A stretch of 64,000 nt of DNA from Oscillospiraceae bacterium (lineage in GTDB: Bacteria > Bacillota > Clostridia > Oscillospirales > CAG-272), in contig QAKK01000023.1 in assembly GCA_003343845.1 (NCBI GenBank), forward strand, positions 1 to 64,000, given 5' to 3'. Every line of letters begins with the position of its first letter. Within the stretch, counting starts at the first letter, position 1. The notes below the pieces were generated by a model. The model was not told the origin of the DNA and did not search any database. It worked only from the letters and a program-made list of their open reading frames with translations. The translations under genes were made by a program, and so were the position numbers. Shown here in pieces: positions 33,267 to 41,024 of the stretch.

Positions 33267-33297
33267 AATACCGACCGGATAAAATCCGGTCGGTATT
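33267..33297 (-). terminator. Terminator of the RpiR-to-IspH operon
   Basis: A 13-bp perfect stem (aataccgaccgga/tccggtcggtatt) with loop taaaa, just after the stop codon at 33309. Confidence 0.88.
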
Positions 33298-33308
33298 CGA
33301 TGTGCAAA

Positions 33309-35321
33309 TTACTCAGCGTCTGCGGGGGCCTCGTCCGCCTCGGCAACTGCCTCGGCGTCATCAGCTGCTTCTTCAGCGGCTGCTGCCTCTGCATCCTCGA
33401 TCAGGGCGCGGATGGACAGGCTGACCTTCTGCTTCTCCTCGTCGATGTCGATGATCTTGACTTCGACTTCCTCGCCGATCTCCAGAACATCCGAGGGCTG
33501 TGCGATGCGGGTCTTGGAAATCTGCGAAATGTGGATCAGACCGTCCGTGCCGGGCACGATCTCAGCAAATGCGCCGAAGGGCGTGAAGCTGACGATCTTG
33601 ACCGTTGCAACGTCGCCGACGTTGTACTTGTTCTTGAAGACGTACCAGGAGTTCATCTCATCTGTCTTGTAGCCGAGAGAGATCTTGCCGGTCTCGCGGT
33701 TGAAGTCCTTGACGTAAACGTCGATGACATCGCCGACCTTGACGACCTGGGACGGATGCTTGATGCGCTTCCAGGACAGCTCGGTGTTGTGCACCATGCC
33801 GTCTACGCCGCCGAGATCGACAAACGCACCGTAGGTCGCCAGGTTCTTAACCGTGCCCATGTAGTGCTTGCCGACTTCAACGTTTGCCCAGAAAGCATCT
33901 TCCTTCGCCTTGCGCTCCTCGCGGAGGACGGCGCGGATGGATGCGAATGCTCTGTGGCGCTGCTCGTTGATCTCGATGATCTTGACCTTCTGGGTGGTGC
34001 CGACGAGGACGGAAAGGTCGCCGCCGCGCGGAACGCCCGAAAGGGATGCGGGGATGAAGACGCGGTTGCCCTTGATGGAGATGATGACGCCGCCCTTGAC
34101 AGCCTCAACGATCTTGCCCTCAAGCGTCTCGCCGCTCTCGCTTGCTGCAACGATATCCTTCCAGTTTTTGTCCGCGTCTACGCGCTTCTTGGACAGAACA
34201 GCGATACCGTCGATGTCGCTGACTTTAATCACAAAGCCTTCAACGCTGTCGCCGACTTTGAACATCTTGGTCAGATCTGCGTTCGGCTCATCGGTGATCT
34301 GGTCGTATGTAATTACGCCGGTCGCCTTTGCGCCGAGATCGAGTCGGATCTCGGTGGGCGAGACCGACATGACCGTGCCGGTGACGATATCTCCTGTATT
34401 TAAAGTTTTGAAGGAATCCTCCAGCATCTGTTGAAAGTTTTCTGCTTCAGTGTTCATGGTTTTGCTTACCTCCTCAATGATACCGCGCGGCGTCGATGCG
34501 CCTGCGGTAATACCAACTGTTACACAGCCGGCAAAGCTCTCCGGGTTGAGTTCGTCCGCGCGCTCGATGAGTGTGCAGCGCTTACAGACGGAGGAGGCGA
34601 TCTCAAACAGTTTTTTTGTGTTTGAGCTTTCCCTGCCGCCGATAACGATCATACCGTCGCTGATTGCCGCGAGACCTTTCGTCTCGCTTTGTCTGTTTTC
34701 CGTAACATTACATATTGTATCAAAAATAATCGCGTTTGTATATAGTTTTTTTAATTTTTTCTCACATTTTTTCCAAAGAATCGTGTTTTGCGTGGTCTGG
34801 GCAACCAAAACAATGGGTTTTTCGGGGTGTTTTTCCGCTGCAAGCAGTTTTTCCAGCTCCGCTTCGCTGTCAAACACCACGGTCTCCCCCTTTGCATAGC
34901 TCAGAATGGAAAGCACCTCGGGGTGCGTGGGGTCGCCGAGCACAAAGAGCGTCACGTCCGCCGCAGTATGCTCCGCCGCGATGCGGTGGATCTTTTTGAC
35001 AAACGGGCAGGTCATGTCCTCGATGTGCAGATTCGGATATGTTTCCGCGAGGGCGCGGAGCATCTTCTCCTCACCGCGCGGAATGCCGTGCGTGCGGATG
35101 ACGATGCGGGTCGGCGCGCCGGTCTTTGCGATTTCCTCGACATCGGCAATCCCGATCGTGCGGACGCCGGCAGCGGCAAGATGCTCGTTATACGGGCGGT
35201 TGTGGATCAGGTGCCCGAGCGTGCAGATGGTCTCCCCGCGCCCGATCGCCTGCTCGACGAAATCGGTCGCGCGGCGCACGCCGAAGCAGAAACCCGCCTC
35301 TTTGGCAACGATGACTCTCAT
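33309..35321 (-). CDS. ispH: Fused 4-hydroxy-3-methylbut-2-enyl diphosphate reductase (IspH) and ribosomal protein S1
   Basis: 670 residues. Residues 1-~285 are IspH: 'AKEAGFCFGVRRATDF', 'DMTCPFVKKIH' and 'ICNVTENRQSE' carry the three cluster Cys and the TEN motif. 'GREST'-like 'GGRESSNTKKLFEIA' follows. From ~300 there are four S1 RNA-binding repeats (for example 'GDIVTGTVMSVSPTEIRLDL', 'KHYMGTVKNLATYGAFVDLG', 'FTPFGAFAEIVPGTDGLIHI'), then an acidic Ala/Glu tail. IspH makes IPP and DMAPP in the MEP pathway; the S1 part binds mRNA or ribosomes. This fusion is known from many Clostridia. It overlaps the Cmk-PlsC gene by four bases. Confidence 0.95.
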   Translation of the reverse strand: MRVIVAKEAGFCFGVRRATDFVEQAIGRGETICTLGHLIHNRPYNEHLAAAGVRTIGIADVEEIAKTGAPTRIVIRTHGIPRGEEKMLRALAETYPNLHIEDMTCPFVKKIHRIAAEHTAADVTLFVLGDPTHPEVLSILSYAKGETVVFDSEAELEKLLAAEKHPEKPIVLVAQTTQNTILWKKCEKKLKKLYTNAIIFDTICNVTENRQSETKGLAAISDGMIVIGGRESSNTKKLFEIASSVCKRCTLIERADELNPESFAGCVTVGITAGASTPRGIIEEVSKTMNTEAENFQQMLEDSFKTLNTGDIVTGTVMSVSPTEIRLDLGAKATGVITYDQITDEPNADLTKMFKVGDSVEGFVIKVSDIDGIAVLSKKRVDADKNWKDIVAASESGETLEGKIVEAVKGGVIISIKGNRVFIPASLSGVPRGGDLSVLVGTTQKVKIIEINEQRHRAFASIRAVLREERKAKEDAFWANVEVGKHYMGTVKNLATYGAFVDLGGVDGMVHNTELSWKRIKHPSQVVKVGDVIDVYVKDFNRETGKISLGYKTDEMNSWYVFKNKYNVGDVATVKIVSFTPFGAFAEIVPGTDGLIHISQISKTRIAQPSDVLEIGEEVEVKIIDIDEEKQKVSLSIRALIEDAEAAAAEEAADDAEAVAEADEAPADAE

Positions 35322-36679
35322 TTGCTCTGATACTCGTTCCGCAGCGCGAGGATGCGGTCAAAGACAAGCTGTGCCGCGCGCGCGTACTCCTCCTTGCCGC
35401 CTGTGGTGAAGCCGAATTCCTCATAGCGGATCGGCTTGCCGATTATGACCTCTTTCTTGCGGAAGAGGCGATAGCGATAGCCCTTGACACGCACGAACAC
35501 CGGCTGCACATCCGCCTTTGAGCGGTAGACCAGCATACCGATGCCCGGCTTGACCGTCGTTTCGGCGGGATCGACGCCGCGATAGCGTGTGCCCTGCGGG
35601 AACATGGCGACGACCTCACCCTCATCGAGCAGAGTCAGGGTCTTCTTGATCGCCGCAACGTCACCCGTGCCGCGATCCACGGCGTAAGCGCCGAGCGCGC
35701 GGATCAAGGGAGCGAGAAGGGGCACCTTGAACAGTTCTTTCTTCGCAAGATAGCGCAGCTGCCGTTTGAACGAGATCGCCAGTGCGAGCACATCCAACAT
35801 CGCCGTATGGTTGGCGCAGACGATCAGCGGTCCCTCGGTCTGTTCATTCTCCGTGCCGTAGGTGCGGACGCACATGCAGGCGCGGATCAGCCAGGAAACG
35901 TATTTGCGCACCCACATATAGAAGCCGTGGTTGTTGCGGTCGGGTCGGTTGTCGTGAAAGATCTCTGGGTGCTTTTCCGCATCATTTTCGGCATGCGGCA
36001 GGGATTTTTCCTTTTTTGCAAGCGTGTCACGCACGATCTGTTCCGCCGCGGCGATGCTCTCGTCCAGCGTCATATCCGAGGTGTCGAGCAGCACGGCATC
36101 CGCCGCCGCACGGAGGGGTGCCACGGTTCTGCCGCTGTCTCTGGCATCGCGCTCGTTGATGGCGGCAAGAATTTCTTCAAAGGAGACCGTCTCGCCCTTC
36201 TCTTCCAGCTGTGCGGCGCGGCGGCGCGCACGCGCCTCAGGTGACGCCGTGAGGAAAATTTTCACGTCCGCATCCGGCAGGATCACCGTGCCGATGTCTC
36301 TGCCGTCCATGATGACGTTATTCTTCTTCGCCAGTTCCCGCTGGGTGACAAACAGAAAGTCGCGCACGGCGGGCACGGCGGAAACGCAGGAAGCGTACTT
36401 CGAGATGAGCGGCGTGCGGATCGCATCGCTGACGTCCGTGCCGTCGAGCAGCATTTTCTGCTCTCCGTTTTCATAGCGGATGCCGAGATGCACGCCGGTG
36501 ATGTTCTGCTCGATCCCCGCCGCATCCTCGGACGCAATGCCGATACGCGACATGTAGAGTCCGACCGTGCGGTAGATTGCGCCGGTGTCCACATAGACAA
36601 AGCCGAGCTTTTTTGCAAGCGTCTTTGCAATGGTGCTTTTGCCCGCGCCGCCGGGACCGTCAATAGCAATTCCGATCAT
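35318..36679 (-). CDS. cmk: Fused cytidylate kinase and lysophospholipid acyltransferase (Cmk-PlsC)
   Basis: 453 residues with AAGGAG before the ATG. Residues 1-~220 are Cmk: Walker A 'IDGPGGAGKSTIAKTLAKKL', 'YVDTGAIYRTVGLYM', 'IMDGRDIGTVILPDADVKIF'. From ~260 there is a PlsC acyltransferase: 'VCANHTAMLDVLAL' (the HX4D motif), 'KELFKVPLLAPLIRALGAYA', and 'VVAMFPQGTRYRG' (the E/PEGTR equivalent). Cmk makes (d)CDP; PlsC makes phosphatidate from lysophosphatidate. Both feed CDP-diacylglycerol synthesis, which may explain the fusion. The same domains occur in this order next to IspH-S1 in related Clostridia. Confidence 0.93.
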   Translation of the reverse strand: MIGIAIDGPGGAGKSTIAKTLAKKLGFVYVDTGAIYRTVGLYMSRIGIASEDAAGIEQNITGVHLGIRYENGEQKMLLDGTDVSDAIRTPLISKYASCVSAVPAVRDFLFVTQRELAKKNNVIMDGRDIGTVILPDADVKIFLTASPEARARRRAAQLEEKGETVSFEEILAAINERDARDSGRTVAPLRAAADAVLLDTSDMTLDESIAAAEQIVRDTLAKKEKSLPHAENDAEKHPEIFHDNRPDRNNHGFYMWVRKYVSWLIRACMCVRTYGTENEQTEGPLIVCANHTAMLDVLALAISFKRQLRYLAKKELFKVPLLAPLIRALGAYAVDRGTGDVAAIKKTLTLLDEGEVVAMFPQGTRYRGVDPAETTVKPGIGMLVYRSKADVQPVFVRVKGYRYRLFRKKEVIIGKPIRYEEFGFTTGGKEEYARAAQLVFDRILALRNEYQSK

Positions 36680-36700
36680 AATAACTCCTTGTGAACTGTT

Positions 36701-37930
36701 TTAACTCCATGCCGCGCTCTCCCCGGCGAGATAGCCGGTGGAAAAGGCGATCTGTAGGTTGAACCCGCCGGTGTAGGCGTCGAGATCCAGCACCTCGCCG
36801 CAGAAATACAAGCCGGGGATCTTCCTCGACTCCATGGTCTTCGGCGAGACCTCGGCAAGATCGACGCCGCCCGCCGTGACGATCGCCTCGGCAAGCGGGC
36901 GCGCGCGCTTCACGGTCAGCGTGAAGTCGCGCAAAACGGCGGTGAGCGCCTGCCGCTCGCTGCGGGTAACGCCGTTGACCTTCTTCTGCGGGTCGATGCC
37001 CGAGCGCCGCACGACAACCGGAATCAGCTTCTGCGGCAGCAGGTCGGACAGCGCGTTTGCAAAATCGCGGTTGGCATACTTGTGAAAATCCGCGAGCAGC
37101 CGCGCGTCCAATGTTTCGTCGTCGAGCGCGGGCTTGAAATTCAGGTGCAGCACATATCTGCCGCGCTGCATATCGCGCAGATGCGCCGACGCGGAGAGAA
37201 TCATCGGTCCCGACACGCCGTAATGCGTGAACAGCATTTCACCGAAATCGGTGTAAACGACCTTCCCGCTCTCGCGGTCGGTGACGGTCAGCGCCGTGTT
37301 CTTCAACGACAGTCCCTGCATCTCGGCGGCATCGCTCTCCTCGGTTTCAAGCGGGACCAGCGACGGGCGCAGCGCCGTCACGGAAAGCCCCAGTTCCTTC
37401 GCAAAGCGGAAACCGTCGCCGTTCGAGCCGGTGAGCGGATAGGAAGCGCCGCCCGTCGCTATAATGACGCGGTCATGGCGGTGCATGCCGTTTGCCTCCA
37501 CAAAGAAGCCTTCCCCTTCGGGACGCACGGCGCGGACAGCCGCGTGCACAAAGTGTACACCCGCATCGACGGCATAGCGGCGAAGCGCCTCGGCAATGTC
37601 CGCCGCCTTATCCGAGACCGGGAAAACGCGGTTCCCCCGCTCGGTCTTGAGCGGCACGCCGTTCTCTTCAAAAAACGCCTTGACGTCGGCGGGCGGGAAG
37701 GCGTTCAACGCCGCGTACAAAAACCGCGGATTGCCGCTCTGCACATGCTCGATGACCGTGTTCACATCGCAGTCGTTGCAGACATTGCAGCGCCCCTTGC
37801 CCGTGATGCGCAGCTTCTTGCCGCAAAACGGATTTTTTTCATAAAGCGTGACGGCAGCGCCGCACGCGGCGGCGTGTCCCGCCGCCATCAGACCGGCAGC
37901 GCCGCCGCCGATCACAGCAATCTGCGGCAT
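36701..37930 (-). CDS. HI0933-family (BaiN-like) flavoprotein
   Basis: A 409-residue NAD(P)/FAD-dependent oxidoreductase: 'IAVIGGGAAGLMAAGHAAA' (dinucleotide loop), 'KKLRITGKGRCNVCND', 'VIIATGGASYPLTGSNGDGF', and the C-terminal 'TAGGVDLAEVSPKTMESRKI' and 'GLYFCGEVLDLDAYTGGFNL' blocks. The family includes BaiN of Clostridium scindens, implicated in bile-acid intermediate reduction, but most members are uncharacterised housekeeping flavoproteins in this cmk/ispH neighbourhood. Its ATG overlaps the RpiR stop by one base. Confidence 0.9.
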   Translation of the reverse strand: MPQIAVIGGGAAGLMAAGHAAACGAAVTLYEKNPFCGKKLRITGKGRCNVCNDCDVNTVIEHVQSGNPRFLYAALNAFPPADVKAFFEENGVPLKTERGNRVFPVSDKAADIAEALRRYAVDAGVHFVHAAVRAVRPEGEGFFVEANGMHRHDRVIIATGGASYPLTGSNGDGFRFAKELGLSVTALRPSLVPLETEESDAAEMQGLSLKNTALTVTDRESGKVVYTDFGEMLFTHYGVSGPMILSASAHLRDMQRGRYVLHLNFKPALDDETLDARLLADFHKYANRDFANALSDLLPQKLIPVVVRRSGIDPQKKVNGVTRSERQALTAVLRDFTLTVKRARPLAEAIVTAGGVDLAEVSPKTMESRKIPGLYFCGEVLDLDAYTGGFNLQIAFSTGYLAGESAAWS

Positions 37931-38799
37931 CAGCCCTGCACCTTCGCGTAGACGTCGTATTCGTCCCAGATACGCTCCAGCTTGTCAAACACATCGTCGA
38001 GATTCGGCTGCATCTCGCGGGCAACCGCCACGATCAGCGCATTCAGGATGCTGAGCGGCGCGACGAAGGAGTCGACAATGGACGCCATGTCGCTGCGGCA
38101 GACCAGCGTCTGATTGGCATAAGGCGCGATCGGCGAGGTCATGCTGTCCGTGATGGAAATGATGTTGCAGGACTGCTCCTTGGCATAGGCAACGGCGTTG
38201 ACCAACCGTGCGCTGTAGCGCGGGAAGCTGATCGCCACCATGACGTCGTCCTTGCCGATGCGGAAAATATGCTCGAACATCTCGCTGCCGCTGGTGGTCT
38301 GCACCAGACGCACATCGTCGAACATCAGGCGGAAATAGTGCGCAAGAAAGCTCGCGAGCGAGCCGGACGAGCGCATGCCGATAATATAGATGCTTTTGGC
38401 GTGGATGATCTTATGCACCGCCTCGTTGAAGGCATCGTGGTCGATCTCGTCGAGCGTGCGGCGGATGTTGTCAATGTCCGACTCCAGCACGCTGTTGAGA
38501 ATATCGCCGTTGCCGATGCGCGTGTTGGTCACGACCATGCGCTGCTTGGTCGTGAGGCGTGTGCGGATGATCTCGCGCAGATTCTGTTGGAGACCGGGAT
38601 AGCCGTCAAAGCCGAGCTCAATTGCAAATCGGACGACCGTCGATTCCGACACGCCGACCTCCTTGCCGAGCCGCGCGGCGGTCAGATACGCCGCCTTATC
38701 ATAATTGTGAAGCAGGTAATTTGCAATGGTTTTCTGCCCTTTGGAGAAGGTGGGAAGCAGTTCCTCGATCTCGCGGATCAGATCTTTTCTCATCGTCAT
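37930..38799 (-). CDS. MurR/RpiR-family transcriptional regulator
   Basis: The ATG at 38797-38799 has GGAG six bases before; another ATG follows two codons later. The N-terminal RpiR HTH ('TAARLGKEVGVSESTVVRFA', 'ELGFDGYPGLQQNLREII') is joined to a SIS sugar-phosphate-binding domain ('IYIIGMRSSGSLASFLAHYF', 'DDVMVAISFPRYSARLVNAV', 'IISITDSMTSPIAPYA'). RpiR proteins respond to phosphosugars. It heads the operon with HI0933, Cmk-PlsC and IspH-S1, an unexpected position for a sugar regulator and perhaps just cotranscription. Confidence 0.92.
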   Translation of the reverse strand: MTMRKDLIREIEELLPTFSKGQKTIANYLLHNYDKAAYLTAARLGKEVGVSESTVVRFAIELGFDGYPGLQQNLREIIRTRLTTKQRMVVTNTRIGNGDILNSVLESDIDNIRRTLDEIDHDAFNEAVHKIIHAKSIYIIGMRSSGSLASFLAHYFRLMFDDVRLVQTTSGSEMFEHIFRIGKDDVMVAISFPRYSARLVNAVAYAKEQSCNIISITDSMTSPIAPYANQTLVCRSDMASIVDSFVAPLSILNALIVAVAREMQPNLDDVFDKLERIWDEYDVYAKVQG

Positions 38800-38854
38800 T
38801 TTTTGCTCCGTTGTTTTCTTAGAGTGGTCGCGGCAGAAGACCGCAATCTGTCTC

Positions 38855-38883
38855 ATTGTAGCATTCTTTTTGCAGGAAGTCAA
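38855..38883 (-). promoter_or_regulatory. Promoter of the RpiR-HI0933-cmk-ispH operon
   Basis: Minus strand: TTGACT (38878-38883), 17-bp spacer, TACAAT (38855-38860). Confidence 0.8.
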
Positions 38884-38885
38884 CA

Positions 38886-38942
38886 AAAATCCTGCAAATT
38901 CAGGGCGTTTTTTCTGCGTGCCGCCCTGTTTTGCAGGATTTT
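38886..38942 (-). terminator. Terminator of the alpha/beta hydrolase gene
   Basis: An outer stem aatcctgcaaa/ttttgcaggatt encloses a second stem cagggcg/cgccctg. T residues follow on the minus strand. It abuts the promoter of the next operon. Confidence 0.85.
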
Positions 38943-38944
38943 CA

Positions 38945-39901
38945 TCATTTTTCAAGCACTTTTGCAAAGAACTGCCGTAAAGCCGACTCGCAGCGTGCGC
39001 GGTCGCGGAGGTAGCTGCACCCGTGCATCGCACCCTCGACGAGGATCAGCGTCCTGTCGGCGGCGGGGCATGCGGCATACGCCGCCTCGGTCATCTCATG
39101 CGGCACAAAGTCATCCGCCGTACCGTGCACAAACAGCACGGGCTTTGTCCAGCTCTGCACCGCGCGGACAGTGGTCGTCTCGCGGAAGCCGAAGTGCGCC
39201 CGGCGGCGCGCCATATGCTCGACAAGGTACAGAATCGGGAAATTGCCGAGATGAAACGTGCCGTGCAGGATGTGGCTGAAGATGTCCCACGGCGAAGTAA
39301 AGCCGCAGTCGGCAACCACGCCCGTGACCGTGTCCGGCAAATCCGTGCCGCTCGCCATCAGCACAGCGGTCGCGCCCATGGAGATGCCGTCCAGCACGAT
39401 CTTCACATCGCCCCCGGCGCGATCGGTCAGCAGCTTCGCCCAGTCGCGGATGTCAAAGCGCTCGTGGATGCCGTAGGTGATGTATTTGCCCTCGCTCTCG
39501 CCGTGCGCGCGGTGATCAAGTACAAGAAGGCTGCACCCGAGCGTTTCATAATAGAGGGGAAACACCGCGGCGAAATCGCCCCGCCCCGAGCTGCGGAAAC
39601 CGTGCGACAGGAGGATCACGCGCTTGCCGTCTCCGTTTTTGTAGAACCGTGCGTGCAGCCGCAGCCCGTCAAAGCTCGTCAGGTACAGATTCTCATACGG
39701 CAGACTGTCGTAGAGCGCGCGTCCGCGCTCGATGAGATCGCGGCTCTCATCCATCTGTTTTTTGAAGTCCTCGGTCACGTCGGCGGTGAAATTGCCGTCC
39801 CGCAGGATCGCCATGCCGAACAGCCTGCGGCAGACCAGCCACAGCGCCGCGCCGAGGAGAACAAGGATCGCCGCGGCGATCCAGATCAGTATTTTTTCCA
39901 T
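38945..39901 (-). CDS. Membrane-anchored alpha/beta hydrolase
   Basis: A 318-residue protein. The N-terminal hydrophobic helix ('ILIWIAAAILVLLGAALWLV') probably anchors it with the enzyme outside. The fold motifs are 'VILLSHGFRSSGRGDFAAVF' (oxyanion region), 'LLVLDHRAHGESEGKYITYG', the nucleophile elbow 'LDGISMGATAVLMASG', the catalytic Asp region 'VLFVHGTADDFVPHEM', and His in 'AMHGCSY'. It resembles serine-aminopeptidase S33/BEM46-type hydrolases found in Firmicutes. The substrate, perhaps an ester or peptide, is unknown. Confidence 0.87.
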   Translation of the reverse strand: MEKILIWIAAAILVLLGAALWLVCRRLFGMAILRDGNFTADVTEDFKKQMDESRDLIERGRALYDSLPYENLYLTSFDGLRLHARFYKNGDGKRVILLSHGFRSSGRGDFAAVFPLYYETLGCSLLVLDHRAHGESEGKYITYGIHERFDIRDWAKLLTDRAGGDVKIVLDGISMGATAVLMASGTDLPDTVTGVVADCGFTSPWDIFSHILHGTFHLGNFPILYLVEHMARRRAHFGFRETTTVRAVQSWTKPVLFVHGTADDFVPHEMTEAAYAACPAADRTLILVEGAMHGCSYLRDRARCESALRQFFAKVLEK

Positions 39902-39962
39902 GTTATCACCCGGAATGTATCATACCATAAAACCGGATAATTTACAAGTTTTCCGAAACCTA

Positions 39963-39991
39963 TTTACTATTTTCCATTTGTCGGCTATAAT
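39963..39991 (+). promoter_or_regulatory. Promoter of the YitT gene
   Basis: TTTACT (39963-39968), 17-bp spacer, TATAAT (39986-39991), ~38 bases before the ATG. Confidence 0.75.
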
Positions 39992-40028
39992 ATTTTTGTA
40001 CGCAATTCATCTATACACGAGGTTTGCT

Positions 40029-40916
40029 ATGAAAGACATGAAAAAGGATAGTTTCAGGAGTATTCTCGAAGGGATCCCGCTTGCCACGCTCGGCTCGCTC
40101 ATTTTCGCCGTAGCCGTTGCCTTTTTTTATGATCCTGCCAAGCTCGCACCCGGCGGCATTTCGGGTCTCGCGGTCATCATCAGCCATGTGACCAAGCTGC
40201 CCACCGGTACGCTGATCTTTGTGATGAACATACCGCTGCTGATTCTGGCGCTGCTCCGCTTCGGCAAGAAATTTGTCTTCCTCACCATCTACACCACGGC
40301 GCTCTCCTCGCTGATCATGGACCTGCTGGCGCCCTATGCCGCGCAGGTTGCACCCATGACCGACGATATGACGGTCATCGCCCTTTGCGGTGCCGCCCTC
40401 GACGGGCTGGGACTGGGGCTGGTCTTCCGCGCGGGCGGCTGCACCGGCGGCTCGGACATCATCATCAAATTCCTGCGGCAGCGCTACCGCGCCATCCGCA
40501 CTGGCGGCATGGCGCTCATCATCAATTCCGCCGTTGTTGCACTGACCTTTGTCGTCTTCCGCGACTTTGAGATCACGATCTACTCGGCGCTCGCCATGAT
40601 CGTCGCAAGCTATGTGCTCGACAAGGTTCTCTACAGCGGCGACAGCGCAAAGCTGGTCTTCGTCATCAGCGACCATGCGCAGGAGATCACCGACCGCGTG
40701 CTTTCCTCGATGCACGTTGGCATCACGCTGCTCGACGGCGAAGGCGCGTATATGAAGACGCCGAAGAAGGTCATCCTCTGCGTTGCGCGCAAGCACAGCT
40801 TCCCCAAGGTGCGCGACGTGGTCAAGGAGATCGACCCGCACGCCTTTGTGATCGTCTCCAGCGCCACCGAAATTTTCGGCAAGGGCTACAAGAGCCAATT
40901 CACCGACGAGATGTAA
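40029..40916 (+). CDS. YitT-family membrane protein (DUF161 + DUF2179)
   Basis: A 295-residue protein; the ATG at 40029 is preceded by GAGG, while the open frame further upstream overlaps the hydrolase gene and has no support. Five or so membrane helices start with 'GIPLATLGSLIFAVAVAFFY', and 'PGGISGLAVIISHVTKLPTG' and 'VFRAGGCTGGSDIIIKFL' are family signatures. The last ~80 residues form the cytoplasmic DUF2179 domain ('VFVISDHAQEITDRVLSSMH', 'KKVILCVARK'). Transport function is presumed but undefined. Confidence 0.92.
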   Translation: MKDMKKDSFRSILEGIPLATLGSLIFAVAVAFFYDPAKLAPGGISGLAVIISHVTKLPTGTLIFVMNIPLLILALLRFGKKFVFLTIYTTALSSLIMDLLAPYAAQVAPMTDDMTVIALCGAALDGLGLGLVFRAGGCTGGSDIIIKFLRQRYRAIRTGGMALIINSAVVALTFVVFRDFEITIYSALAMIVASYVLDKVLYSGDSAKLVFVISDHAQEITDRVLSSMHVGITLLDGEGAYMKTPKKVILCVARKHSFPKVRDVVKEIDPHAFVIVSSATEIFGKGYKSQFTDEM

Positions 40917-40985
40917 ATGGCGGGCGTAAGCCCCGCCCTGCAATACGATGCACTATGCTTAAAACTCATTATACGCATTATACGC

Positions 40986-41012
40986 AAAAAGGAGCTGCGA
41001 TGCAGCTCCTTC
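40986..41012. terminator. Terminator between the YitT gene and pheT
   Basis: The stem aaggagctgc/gcagctcctt has T residues on the minus strand (pheT side) and a T/C-rich tail on the plus strand. Just upstream, 40917-40985 carries a ggcggg/ccccgcc hairpin and a tandem cattatacg repeat. Confidence 0.8.
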
Positions 41013-41024
41013 TTCTTATCTTTT

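Noticed and set aside
33096..33424. Plus-strand frame after the WYL gene running into the ispH region
   Set aside because: It starts inside a terminator hairpin, has no ribosome site and becomes the antisense of the S1 domain.
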